This document shows, piece after piece, positions 35,985-44,011 of a stretch of DNA of 64,000 nt. Below the pieces are notes generated by a model. The model did not search any database and had not been told where the DNA came from. It saw nothing but the letters and a program-made list of their open reading frames with translations. Source of the stretch: an uncultured Clostridium sp. (GTDB lineage: Bacteria; Bacillota; Clostridia; TANB77; CAG-508). A program made the translations under genes and the position numbers. Position 1 is the stretch's first letter. Every line of letters begins with the position of its first letter. Where the stretch lies: positions 1 through 64,000 of the forward strand of contig CANSKZ010000004.1 in the NCBI GenBank assembly GCA_947647595.1, written 5' to 3'.

Positions 35985-37079
35985 ATGAAAATAGGAATTG
36001 TAGGACTTCCAAATGTTGGAAAAAGTACATTATTTAATAGCATTACAAAAGCAGGTGCAGAATGTGCGAATTATCCGTTTTGTACGATTGAGCCAAATGT
36101 TGGCGTGGTAGCGGTGCCAGATGAAAGAATTGATACATTAGCAAAAATTTACAAACCGCAAAAAGTAACCCATGCGGTTGTAGAATTTGTAGATATTGCA
36201 GGATTGGTAAAAGGGGCGAGTAAAGGAGAAGGTTTAGGAAATAAATTTTTGTCTCATATTCGTGAAACAGACAGTATTGTGCAAGTTGTTAGATGTTTTG
36301 AAAATTCGAATATTGTGCATGTAGACGGAAGTGTAGAGCCTGTAAGAGATATTGAAACCATTAATTTTGAATTAATTTTTGCAGATTTGGAGACAATAGA
36401 AAAGAGGCTCGAAAAAACTCGAAAAATGCTTAAAAGTGACAAAAAATATCAATCTGAAATTGACACATTAGAAAAAGTAAAACAAACATTGCAAGCAGGA
36501 AAATGTGCTAGAACATTAGAACTTTCTGAAGAAGAACAAGAAATTGTAAAAGATTCTTTTTTGCTTACGATGAAGCCAGTTTTATATGTTGCCAATGTAG
36601 ATGAAAGTGAAATTGAAAATCCAGAGGCTAATGAAAATGTGAAAAAAGTGAAAGAATATGCAGAAAAAGAAAAAGCACAAGTGATTTCATTGTGTGTTAA
36701 AATAGAAGAAGAATTGAGTACTTTAGAAGCAGAAGAAAAGCTTGAAATGTTAGAAGCATTAGGGTTAGAAGAATCGGGATTGGATAAATTGATTAAAGCG
36801 AGTTATGAGTTATTAGGATTAATTTCGTTTCTTACAGCAGGAGAACCTGAAGTAAGAGCGTGGACCATAAAAAATGGCACAAAAGCGCCACAAGCTGCTG
36901 GAAAAATCCATTCGGATATTGAAAGAGGATTTATCAAAGCAGAAGTGATTTCTTTTGCAGATTTTATGAAATCAGAGGCTTCTATGAATCAGGCAAGAGA
37001 AGCAGGATTGGTACGTTCAGAAGGAAAAGAGTATGTGATGAAGGATGGCGATATTGTGTTATTTAAGTTTAATGTTTAA
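35985..37079 (+). CDS. ychF: Redox-regulated ATPase/GTPase YchF
   Basis: 364-residue Obg-family ATPase that binds ribosomes. G1 GLPNVGKSTLFN, G2/G3 region VEFVDIAGLVKGASKGEGLG, YVANVDE, and a C-terminal TGS domain (FLTAGEPEVRAWTIKNGTKA, ERGFIKAEVISFADF). Intact, no CGG. Promoter near 35900-35930 is not clear. Confidence 0.95.
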   Translation: MKIGIVGLPNVGKSTLFNSITKAGAECANYPFCTIEPNVGVVAVPDERIDTLAKIYKPQKVTHAVVEFVDIAGLVKGASKGEGLGNKFLSHIRETDSIVQVVRCFENSNIVHVDGSVEPVRDIETINFELIFADLETIEKRLEKTRKMLKSDKKYQSEIDTLEKVKQTLQAGKCARTLELSEEEQEIVKDSFLLTMKPVLYVANVDESEIENPEANENVKKVKEYAEKEKAQVISLCVKIEEELSTLEAEEKLEMLEALGLEESGLDKLIKASYELLGLISFLTAGEPEVRAWTIKNGTKAPQAAGKIHSDIERGFIKAEVISFADFMKSEASMNQAREAGLVRSEGKEYVMKDGDIVLFKFNV

Positions 37080-37185
37080 GTAAATTTTCATTTGAAAATT
37101 TTTTTGAAAAAAATGTAAAAAAAACTTGCATTAAATTTTTTATATGTTATAATAAATTTAAATTGAAAGTGAGGAGAGATAAATT

Positions 37186-37578
37186 ATGTTAAAAAATGTA
37201 AGAAAAAGTCAAATTTTGTTAAGTATCGTAGTGATTGCTTTAGTATTTGTTTTGTTAGGTAATATACATTCCTTAGCAACAGAAGGAGGAGCTTCAAATC
37301 CAGTAACTATCACAGCTACAACCCAAAATACTTCTACCACAGATAATACTAGCAACACAGCAAACGTAAGTGGAACTTCTAATATTTCATCAATTGTTTC
37401 AGCATCTGGAAATTCTGCTAATCAAACGGCTAACAATACAAGCACATATAATAATACAACAACAAGTAGTTCAGGGTTACCATATACAGGAACGAATTCA
37501 AAAGTAATATTATTAGTGGTGGCTTTTGGAATATCAGCAATTTATGCTTATAAAAAAGTAAGCGATTATAATGTTTAA
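37186..37578 (+). CDS. Small LPXTG cell-wall-anchored protein
   Basis: 130 residues: a signal peptide (about 1-33, LLSIVVIALVFVLLGNIHSLA), a Ser/Thr/Asn-rich spacer of low complexity, then LPYTG, a hydrophobic segment (VILLVVAFGISAIYAY) and a basic KK tail. A canonical sortase substrate, probably handled by the sortase at 20348. Its promoter is TTGCAT-17-TATAAT just upstream. No binding domain is seen; it may be a stalk or decoy. Confidence 0.75.
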   Translation: MLKNVRKSQILLSIVVIALVFVLLGNIHSLATEGGASNPVTITATTQNTSTTDNTSNTANVSGTSNISSIVSASGNSANQTANNTSTYNNTTTSSSGLPYTGTNSKVILLVVAFGISAIYAYKKVSDYNV

Positions 37579-37606
37579 ATAAAAATTTTAATTGGATAAA
37601 TTTAAA

Positions 37607-37663
37607 TAGCGATCTGAGGTTTGAGTATTGTTTTACTTAAAAACGAATCAGATCGCTATTTTT
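37607..37663 (+). terminator. Terminator after the LPXTG gene
   Basis: aatagcgatctga pairs with tcagatcgctatt around a long loop and is followed by a T-run. Confidence 0.75.
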
Positions 37664-37679
37664 TGAAAAGGAGTTATTG

Positions 37680-38156
37680 ATGAAAAGTATATTTAGTTAT
37701 TTAATTGTGATTATAGCAGTTTTATATTGGATTTTTAGAGTAGTAGTTTCACTAATGTATTCGATGAGTGTTGAATTTATTTGTCAGCCATTAAATCCAA
37801 CCATTGAAATTGTGATATTATTTTTGACGGTTCCAAGTATTATTTTTATTATAAGAAGAAATATTGTAGCAGCAACCTTATATTTTGGAATGTATGCAGC
37901 TTATTTTGGAACAATTTTATTCAATAGTTTGACAACTGTATCCACAGAAACAGAAAGTTTAGTTTTTACGGATACCACTTCTATTGTATTTTCAGCATTA
38001 GGCGTGATTATACCATTTTTAGTATGGGCAGATGTTGCTATCCAAAAGAGTAGATTTCGTCCATCTGATCGAAATACAGATTGGTACTATGAAAACGATA
38101 AATATAACCGAAAATTTGATGAAAGAGCGGATCGAAATCAGTATAAGATAAAATAA
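37680..38156 (+). CDS. Membrane protein of unknown function
   Basis: 158 residues behind aaaaggag. Four membrane helices (about 5-28, 38-58, 63-85, 95-118) and a charged, Arg/Asp/Tyr-rich cytosolic tail. No family recognised. No CGG. Confidence 0.55.
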   Translation: MKSIFSYLIVIIAVLYWIFRVVVSLMYSMSVEFICQPLNPTIEIVILFLTVPSIIFIIRRNIVAATLYFGMYAAYFGTILFNSLTTVSTETESLVFTDTTSIVFSALGVIIPFLVWADVAIQKSRFRPSDRNTDWYYENDKYNRKFDERADRNQYKIK

Positions 38157-38169
38157 TGATTTATGTGCT

Positions 38170-38377
38170 AGACAAGACTTATTTCTCTGGTTGGCAACTT
38201 TATATGTAAAAGAAAACTTTAGAAGTATGGGAGGGGAAAAGTTTTATAGAAGAAATGCATAGAAGTTGCAAAAGAATGAATTATCGAAAGTTATATTTGA
38301 TTACAGAACATAAAAATATTATGAAAAAAACGGAATGGAAATAAAGTATTATGGAACCGAAAAGATTTACACTTAGA
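38170..38377 (+). pseudogene. Decayed GNAT acetyltransferase remnant
   Basis: Pieces of a GNAT C-terminal half can be read across several frames: WLATLYVKENFRSMG, then EEMHRSCKRMNYRKLYLITEHKN, then YYEKNGMEIKYYGTEKIYT. The frame changes here are ordinary indels (for example in an A-run) and are not at CGG codons, and the 5' half is missing. It contrasts with the clean, single-type shifts of living genes in this window. Confidence 0.7.
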
Positions 38378-38800
38378 TGCGCAGTACATTTATTTTTAGT
38401 TATAGATGGAAGGATTTTGCTTGAAAAAAGAAAAAACAGAGACTATTGCAATGGACAGTATGATGTTATTGCTTCCCATATTTTAGGTGGGGAAAATGCA
38501 ATAGATGCAATCGTAAGAACTGCAAGAACAGAAGTGAATATAGTAATTAAAAAAGAAGATTTAAAGATAATACAAGTCATGCATCAAAATGATAATGGGT
38601 TGGAATATATAAATTATTTTTTTCTAGCAAATCAATATTCTGGAACAATTAAAAATAATGAACCACAATTTTGTGAAAAATTGGAATGGGTGGATTTTAA
38701 GTATCCTATCAATAATTTAGAAAACTATATTAATGAAGCAATTAGAAATTATCTTAATCATCCAAATGAAAAATTTACATTTTATGGTTGGGATAAATAA
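38351..38800 (+). CDS. NUDIX-fold protein with degenerate NUDIX box
   Basis: 149 residues starting inside the GNAT remnant. The fold pattern fits a NUDIX hydrolase (AVHLFLVIDGRILLEKRKN, the GGENAIDAIVRTARTEVNIV box, LEWVDFKYPINNLENYI). The box keeps the glycines and the last glutamate, but the first glutamate is Asp and the REXXEE acids are largely replaced (RTARTE), so catalysis is doubtful. Substrate unknown. Confidence 0.65.
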   Translation: MEPKRFTLRCAVHLFLVIDGRILLEKRKNRDYCNGQYDVIASHILGGENAIDAIVRTARTEVNIVIKKEDLKIIQVMHQNDNGLEYINYFFLANQYSGTIKNNEPQFCEKLEWVDFKYPINNLENYINEAIRNYLNHPNEKFTFYGWDK

Positions 38801-38868
38801 GGAATTTTTAGAGAAATCTATTCTTTTAAAGACTCCAAAATAACGATTGCATGTAAAAAATCTATTTT

Positions 38869-39000
38869 CAGGATTTAGACATTAATCATATAGATAATAG
38901 AAGTATTCCACAAGAAGAAATAGATAGATTTTACAAGACAGAACTGATGCACAGAATGTATATGGGGGAAGTTGTTGATATTATTGATAAAAGAGTATAA
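38869..39000 (+). pseudogene. C-terminal gene remnant without a start
   Basis: An open stretch of 43 codons (DINHIDNRSIPQEEIDRFYK, ELMHRMYMGEVVDIIDKRV) ends at a stop, but an upstream stop and the lack of start and ribosome site show that it is a fragment. Family not recognised. Confidence 0.45.
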
Positions 39001-39028
39001 ATTTTGGTAAAAAAAGGAAGTGAAAAAA

Positions 39029-39913
39029 ATGGAGCAAAGTTCAGGTAAAACTAACATCAACTGGTACCCAGGCCACATGGCAAAAACCAAAAAACAAATT
39101 TTAGAAGATTTAAAACTAATTGATATTGTCATTGAATTATTGGATGCCAGAAACCCAGTTTCTAGTAGAAATCCAGACATTCAAGAATTAACCAAAGGCA
39201 AAAAGAAAATTATTTTACTCAATAAATGCGATTTAGCAGACGAAAAAATAAACCAAGCTTGGGTAAAATATCTAGAAAAAGAAGCACCAACGCTTTTGAC
39301 GGATTCTAATTCAGGCAAAGGAATTGAGAAAGTTTTCAAAAAAATAGATGAAATGATGCTAGAAGAAATCGAACACCAAAAACAACGCGGAAGAATGAAC
39401 AAAACAATTCGAATTATGATTTTAGGAATTCCCAATGTTGGAAAGTCTTCTTTTATTAATCGAATTTCCAAAAGGACGTCTATGGAAGTTGGGAATAAAC
39501 CAGGTGTTACCAAACAAAAACAATGGGTGCGAATTGCCAAAAATCAAGAATTGCTAGATACACCAGGGGTTTTATGGCCTAAATTTGACAGTCAAGAAGT
39601 TGCCTTAAATCTAGCTTTTACAGGAACCATTAAAGATGATATTTTAGAACGTGTTGATGTAGCTTATGAATTACTGAAAAAATTAATGAAAATAAAAAAA
39701 GAAAATCTTTTAGAACGATATAAAATTACAACAGAAGAATGGGTAAAGTTTGAAGAAGAAGAGAATTCAATTTATGCATTAATGCAAGCGATTGGTCGAA
39801 AAAGAGGTGCTCTCATTTCAGGCGGAAATATTGACGATGAAAAAACAGCAAGAATCATTTTAGAGGATTTTAGAAATTGTAAATTTGGAAGAATTAGTTT
39901 GGAGGAACCTTAA
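39029..39913 (+). CDS. rbgA: Ribosome biogenesis GTPase RbgA (YlqF)
   Basis: Circularly permuted GTPase needed for late 50S assembly. Start ATG 39029, with GTG 39020 as alternative. Order of motifs is permuted: INWYPGHMAKTKKQI, LLDARNPVSSRNP, LNKCDLAD (G4), then GIPNVGKSSFINRI (G1) and DTPGVLWPKF (G3). 294 residues. mrnC starts 4 bases after the stop. Confidence 0.93.
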   Translation: MEQSSGKTNINWYPGHMAKTKKQILEDLKLIDIVIELLDARNPVSSRNPDIQELTKGKKKIILLNKCDLADEKINQAWVKYLEKEAPTLLTDSNSGKGIEKVFKKIDEMMLEEIEHQKQRGRMNKTIRIMILGIPNVGKSSFINRISKRTSMEVGNKPGVTKQKQWVRIAKNQELLDTPGVLWPKFDSQEVALNLAFTGTIKDDILERVDVAYELLKKLMKIKKENLLERYKITTEEWVKFEEEENSIYALMQAIGRKRGALISGGNIDDEKTARIILEDFRNCKFGRISLEEP

Positions 39914-39916
39914 ATA

Positions 39917-40336
39917 TTGGAATGGATAGAAAGAAAAAAAGAAGTAGAAGAAGTTAATATGCTATCTCCCTTGGTATGGGCGTATATTGGAGATGCTATT
40001 TTTGAGACGTTTATTCGTGTGCAATTAGTAAATAAGTCCAATGCTAAACCCCATAAATTGCATTGTGAATCAATAAAATTTGTTAAAGCAAAAGCACAGG
40101 CTGACATGCTAAAAAAAATTCACGACAAATTAACTGAAAAAGAACAAGAAATTGTAAGACGAGGGAGAAATGTACAAAATCATCATGTTGCCAAAAATGC
40201 CAATGTTGCTGACTATAGTATGAGTACAGCATTTGAAGGATTAATAGGATATTTGTATTTGACAAAACAAGACGAAAGGTTGAAAGAAGTTTTGAATCTA
40301 TCAGTAAAAAATATTGAGTATTATCAAAATACATAA
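39917..40336 (+). CDS. mrnC: Mini-ribonuclease III
   Basis: 139 residues. An RNase III catalytic domain without the double-strand binding domain: PLVWAYIGDAIFETFIR and the C-terminal ADYSMSTAFEGLIGYLYL carry the acidic active-site residues. MrnC matures 23S rRNA ends. TTG start. Intact. Confidence 0.9.
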   Translation: MEWIERKKEVEEVNMLSPLVWAYIGDAIFETFIRVQLVNKSNAKPHKLHCESIKFVKAKAQADMLKKIHDKLTEKEQEIVRRGRNVQNHHVAKNANVADYSMSTAFEGLIGYLYLTKQDERLKEVLNLSVKNIEYYQNT

Positions 40337-40431
40337 TAAACCATTGACAGCTTATGTAAAGTGTAATATAATACAATTGTAAATTTGCAATAAGCAAGTA
40401 AAAATTTATTTCAAAAAAAGGAGAACGACAG

Positions 40432-40596
40432 ATGGACAAAAATGTAATACGGGGGATTGGATTAGCAGTTGCTTCGGTTGGACTAAGTGCACTTGCATGT
40501 AGTGTATCTAATTCTATGGATGTGATTTCAGAATGCCAAGAAGCCAAGTTAAGGCAACAGTTAATTCAACGGCATGAACAGCAGAAGAAGCAGTAA
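40432..40596 (+). CDS. Small hydrophobic accessory peptide (54 aa)
   Basis: ATG behind aaaaaggag. One hydrophobic segment (GIGLAVASVGLSALAC), then a polar Gln-rich tail. Two in-frame CGG codons (40450, 40570) sit in RG and QRH contexts; at 40450 a shift gives a stop after four codons, so arginine is the sensible reading. That links it to the accessory class. Function unknown; perhaps the first gene of a small two-gene unit with the next one. Confidence 0.45.
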   Translation: MDKNVIRGIGLAVASVGLSALACSVSNSMDVISECQEAKLRQQLIQRHEQQKKQ

Positions 40597-40652
40597 CTAG
40601 AATTGTATTCAGAGGGGGTGAGACGTTAAAGCTTGAGGATTTTTTTGATACG

Positions 40653-40955
40653 ATGGAACAGGCGATGGAAAATCCATATGAAATCATTAGAGATGAGAGA
40701 CATCTAGATTTAGTGGCATACATCCAAAATGCTGAATCAAGTGAATTGACTGGAGAAATATCTCATTTTAAAGAATTGGAACAAGGAAACGGCAGGCAAG
40801 AAGAACAAATCTGTAAGATAATATTGCCGAAAGATTATCGAGAAATGGAATATTTTTCTTTGAACGGATCTTTGCAAGACGAGAGGATATATTTAATTCA
40901 TCTTCATTATGATGATGTAGATAAATATAAGGTAGTCGAGCTCAAACTGGAATAA
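40653..40955 (+). CDS. Hypothetical accessory protein, possibly 5'-truncated
   Basis: 100 residues from the first ATG, but no ribosome site precedes it. In the same frame coding-like sequence extends upstream (TAEEAVTRIVFRGGETLKLE) to a TGA at about 40573, and beyond the TGA the frame is again open back to an ATG at 40530 (MPRSQVKATVNSTA). So the real gene may be longer and interrupted by TGA. Acidic, soluble; no motif recognised. A strong terminator follows. Confidence 0.45.
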   Translation: MEQAMENPYEIIRDERHLDLVAYIQNAESSELTGEISHFKELEQGNGRQEEQICKIILPKDYREMEYFSLNGSLQDERIYLIHLHYDDVDKYKVVELKLE

Positions 40956-40973
40956 AGTGAAGTGAATCGTTAA

Positions 40974-41008
40974 GGCGTTGTACAGAATGTGCAACGCCGT
41001 TTTTTATT
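40974..41008 (+). terminator. Terminator
   Basis: ggcgttgtac with gtgcaacgcc, 5-base loop, then gttttttattt. Confidence 0.85.
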
Positions 41009-41128
41009 TAGAAGAAATTTACAGGATTGTTTGTCGAAAAACGTCGAATGAAAAAATATTTTTTTCTTGCTTTTTGCCTCTTTTCATGTTAAACTTTTAT
41101 TACAGTCAAAAAGAAAGGTGGTGAAAAA

Positions 41129-41422
41129 ATGGAAGAAAAAATGGAACTTTTATTGGAAAGAATAAATAAAATAGATGAGAAAATAGACAAAGTCCATGAT
41201 GAGCTTCATGAAGAAATAACAGAAGTTAAAAATCAGCAATTTTTATTTGAACATGAATATGGAACAAAAATTGATGCGATTTTTGATGCGGTTACAATGG
41301 AGTTAGACAAAAATTTAGAAAAATCTGAAAAAATACGAAAATTAGGACAACGAATGGATAAAAGTGAAGTAAAATTATTTGGATTCGAAAAAAGAATTTC
41401 AAGTCTTGAATTAAAATCATAA
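41129..41422 (+). CDS. Small coiled-coil protein
   Basis: 97 residues behind aaaggtgg. Heptad pattern throughout (MELLLERINKIDEKIDKVHD, then FGFEKRISSLELKS), similar to small phage- or plasmid-type coiled-coil proteins of unknown role. No CGG. Strong terminator downstream. Confidence 0.5.
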   Translation: MEEKMELLLERINKIDEKIDKVHDELHEEITEVKNQQFLFEHEYGTKIDAIFDAVTMELDKNLEKSEKIRKLGQRMDKSEVKLFGFEKRISSLELKS

Positions 41423-41447
41423 GATTTTATTCTAATAATTTCCAAGA

Positions 41448-41507
41448 AAGAAAGAGCATATAAATTATTTTTGAAAAGAAATAATTTATATGCTCTTTCT
41501 TTTTTCC
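41448..41507 (+). terminator. Long perfect terminator hairpin
   Basis: A 22-base perfect stem beginning agaaagagcatataaattat, 8-base loop, T-run. Longer than needed for termination. Confidence 0.85.
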
Positions 41508-41625
41508 TAAAATAATTATATTACATTTTTGTAACAATGATTGCATTTGTGTTACAATTATTGCTTTTCTAAAATTTATTCGATATAATATAAACGAAAA
41601 TATTACAAAAGTAAATGGGGGAATT

Positions 41626-42879
41626 ATGAACGAGTTAGATAGAGAAGTCGTAAAAGAAAAATATATTCAGTATAAACTAGAACATTACGAAGATGAACGT
41701 GAAATGCGAAAACTGTTAAAACTAAAAAAATTAGTCCCAAGCTTAGCTACTGAAGACAATTGGAAAAAAGATTATAAACGTCTAAATGATAACCTTGCAG
41801 ATGGTTTATACTATTATAATGAACTGAAAAAAATGCTCGGGGAAGAAGAATTAAAAGAATTTGTTGATAAAGTAAAATTTAAAGTTTTAAAAGAAAGATA
41901 TATTAAATTTAAACTTGACCGATTTGAAGATAGCTTATATGATGAATTAGAAAGCAACGAGGAATTATTTGAAGAAGCACTAAACGAAGAAACCAAAGTC
42001 ATACCCAAAGTCGATAAATTTGATACCAATTTGTTTGCTAAAACTATATTTCGAGAAAGAGAATTAATCAAAAAAGTAGAAGTAGTTTGTCGCTACCAAA
42101 AATCTACCATTGATGTTTTTTTCGATACGACCTCCATTCTAAAAGCAGAGCTTACCAGATTGTTTATTGAACGAATGAATATTGAAGAAGTAAAAAAAGA
42201 CCAATTAATCACAGCTTGTTTAGTATATGCATTCAAAAGAACTAATTCTCCTAAAGAAATTGAAAGAATAAAAAGAGAAAAAGAAGAAGATAAAGAATTC
42301 TTAAAATTACTTGGATTTGACAATTATTTTTGTAAAATTTGTAGCGAATACAATCGATACAATGAATCCCCAAATTATGAACGCGAAAAAGAAGGAGACA
42401 TCCTAGAGTTAATTGATAAATTTGTAGGATTAATTATGCACAGACCAGATAGATTAGCTTATCCTGTTTCAGAAGCGTTAGATTTAATTGATATGAAGAT
42501 TTTGGCTAATATTGATAATCGCTATAAAAATAAATTTATGAAATTTATTGTTTCATTAGAAGAAATTGAAGTAACAAGAGACATTGGAATCGTTACTTAT
42601 CTTGCTAATCATGCTAATAAGAATCAAAGACACGATATTGCTAGCATGATAGAAATGATTTTAAAAATTAGAGAATTGTTAGGTGGTACGATTAATGAGC
42701 ACAAAGTCATGAGACTCGAGAAAATGGAAAAAGTACAAGACAAGTTTGCCATCATTCAAATTTTGCAAAAAATAATTTTACGAACCAAAGAAAAAATTGC
42801 AAGTTTATCAAAAATCCTAAAAGGTTACAAAAGACTATCAGAAGGTAGTCAAGAAAAAGAAGAAAATTTTGATAGGTAG
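41626..42879 (+). CDS. Large helical protein with an internal N-terminal repeat, unknown function
   Basis: 417 residues; weak ribosome site (gggggaatt). Residues about 8-30 (VVKEKYIQYKLEHYEDE) recur in diverged form at about 88-108 (VLKERYIKFKLDRFEDS), an internal duplication. The middle part (about 230-300, GFDNYFCKICSEYNRYNESP, HRPDRLAYPVSEALDLI) has a helix pattern faintly like an HD-type domain but lacks a clear HD pair. Lys- and Glu-rich. The next gene starts 8 bases later. No in-frame CGG, so it seems resident. Confidence 0.5.
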   Translation: MNELDREVVKEKYIQYKLEHYEDEREMRKLLKLKKLVPSLATEDNWKKDYKRLNDNLADGLYYYNELKKMLGEEELKEFVDKVKFKVLKERYIKFKLDRFEDSLYDELESNEELFEEALNEETKVIPKVDKFDTNLFAKTIFRERELIKKVEVVCRYQKSTIDVFFDTTSILKAELTRLFIERMNIEEVKKDQLITACLVYAFKRTNSPKEIERIKREKEEDKEFLKLLGFDNYFCKICSEYNRYNESPNYEREKEGDILELIDKFVGLIMHRPDRLAYPVSEALDLIDMKILANIDNRYKNKFMKFIVSLEEIEVTRDIGIVTYLANHANKNQRHDIASMIEMILKIRELLGGTINEHKVMRLEKMEKVQDKFAIIQILQKIILRTKEKIASLSKILKGYKRLSEGSQEKEENFDR

Positions 42880-42887
42880 GAAAAATT

Positions 42888-43268
42888 ATGAAAGAAGAAA
42901 ATAATAAATTAGAAAATAGTTTAATTGTCCCAGAAAAAGAAAATTTCGTAGCAAGATTCTTAAAATGGATTTCTAATATTTTTCACAAAGAAGAAACTAA
43001 AACATGGACAGAACAAACTGTTGCTACAGAATGCCCAAGCATTACCATACCAAAAGCTGTCCAAATGCCAACACAGGTCATGGAGCCAATTGAACCAGAT
43101 GAAAATAGTTTAGAATATTTATATAAATTATCAGATGAAGAATTAGATAATTTAAATAATTTGTATGATTCCCAAATGGAAGAAGCGAAAAATGAAATTT
43201 TAAAATTGGACAATATTTTACAAAGTTATAAGCAAAGTATTAAAAAATTACAAGGACAAGAAATTTAA
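42888..43268 (+). CDS. Hypothetical acidic protein (126 aa)
   Basis: Follows the preceding gene by 8 bases and probably forms an operon with it. An amphipathic stretch near residues 20-35 (FVARFLKWISNIFHKEE) may touch the membrane. The C-terminal half is coiled coil. No family recognised. Confidence 0.5.
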   Translation: MKEENNKLENSLIVPEKENFVARFLKWISNIFHKEETKTWTEQTVATECPSITIPKAVQMPTQVMEPIEPDENSLEYLYKLSDEELDNLNNLYDSQMEEAKNEILKLDNILQSYKQSIKKLQGQEI

Positions 43269-43274
43269 AAATTA

Positions 43275-43302
43275 AAAGACGGCATAAGCCGTCTTTTTTA
43301 AT
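43275..43302. terminator. Bidirectional terminator
   Basis: aaagacggc-ataa-gccgtcttttttaa between two converging genes. Confidence 0.85.
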
Positions 43303-43855
43303 AAATCACGGATGTTTGTATGAAATTTTCGTTTGGTGCTGGAACAATGCGATTTTCTGGTTCTTCTACTTTTTCAATAGCTTCAATTGCAACACAAGGA
43401 ATATCCCCAAAATAATTTCCCTTTTGAATACTTCCTGTAACTTTTACCCAAGTATAATTATCAAAATCCATAGCGTTTTCTAAACTGCACAAAAATCCTA
43501 CTACCACTGTTTGATTCGTATTGTCTAGGCACATATCTCGTGCTAAAACAAATTGATTTTCTGGCAAATCCGAAACACGATAAACATATCCGGTATAGCA
43601 AATTTTTTGCCCAATATAAGTATCCAAATTTTCGTGAACTTGTTTCAAAATATTTGTGTAATTTTCATCTGTCAAATAAGCTATTTCGCCAGAAGGCATA
43701 CAATCGCCACCAAATGTTTCGTATTCTTTATTAGAACTGTACATCTTAAAAATTCCAACTCCAGCAAGCGCAATACAAATGATTGCCATAATTGCTAAAA
43801 CGCTTTTAAAAAATTTTGTTCTACTTAATTTAATATTACAAATAAACATATTCAT
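43298..43855 (-). CDS. Membrane-anchored protein with YcgQ/TIGR03943-like domain
   Basis: Start at ATG 43855 behind aaggatggg; a longer frame to 43957 would overlap the divergent gene. One membrane helix (about 15-36), then a domain with ENQFVLARDMCLDNTNQTVV, VGFLCSLENAM, YTWVKVTGSIQKGNYFGDIP: the pattern of the C-terminal domain of YcgQ-type (TIGR03943) proteins, which pair with permeases in metal handling. No permease is next to it. 185 residues. Confidence 0.55.
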   Translation of the reverse strand: MNMFICNIKLSRTKFFKSVLAIMAIICIALAGVGIFKMYSSNKEYETFGGDCMPSGEIAYLTDENYTNILKQVHENLDTYIGQKICYTGYVYRVSDLPENQFVLARDMCLDNTNQTVVVGFLCSLENAMDFDNYTWVKVTGSIQKGNYFGDIPCVAIEAIEKVEEPENRIVPAPNENFIQTSVIY

Positions 43856-43964
43856 CCCATCCTTTATTTTTGTTTTAAAAAGCAATCTATCCAAATAAAT
43901 CCTAGCTTTGTTTTTTAAATTGTATTCACCAACCAAAAAATTATGAAAAATTCTCAAAAAATTC

Positions 43965-43993
43965 TTGAAACTTCACACGAAATGATATATAGT
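43965..43993 (+). promoter_or_regulatory. Promoter of the peptide-binding protein gene
   Basis: TTGAAA, 17 bases, TATAGT. Its position decides for the TTG start at 44012, behind aggtgat, over the upstream ATG at 43943, which lies before the promoter. Confidence 0.6.
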
Positions 43994-44011
43994 GTTAAAC
44001 AGGTGATTAAA

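Noticed and set aside
38170..38377. GNAT remnant as another CGG-type shifted gene
   Set aside because: Its frame changes are at A-runs and deletions, and its 5' part is missing; the rule does not restore it.
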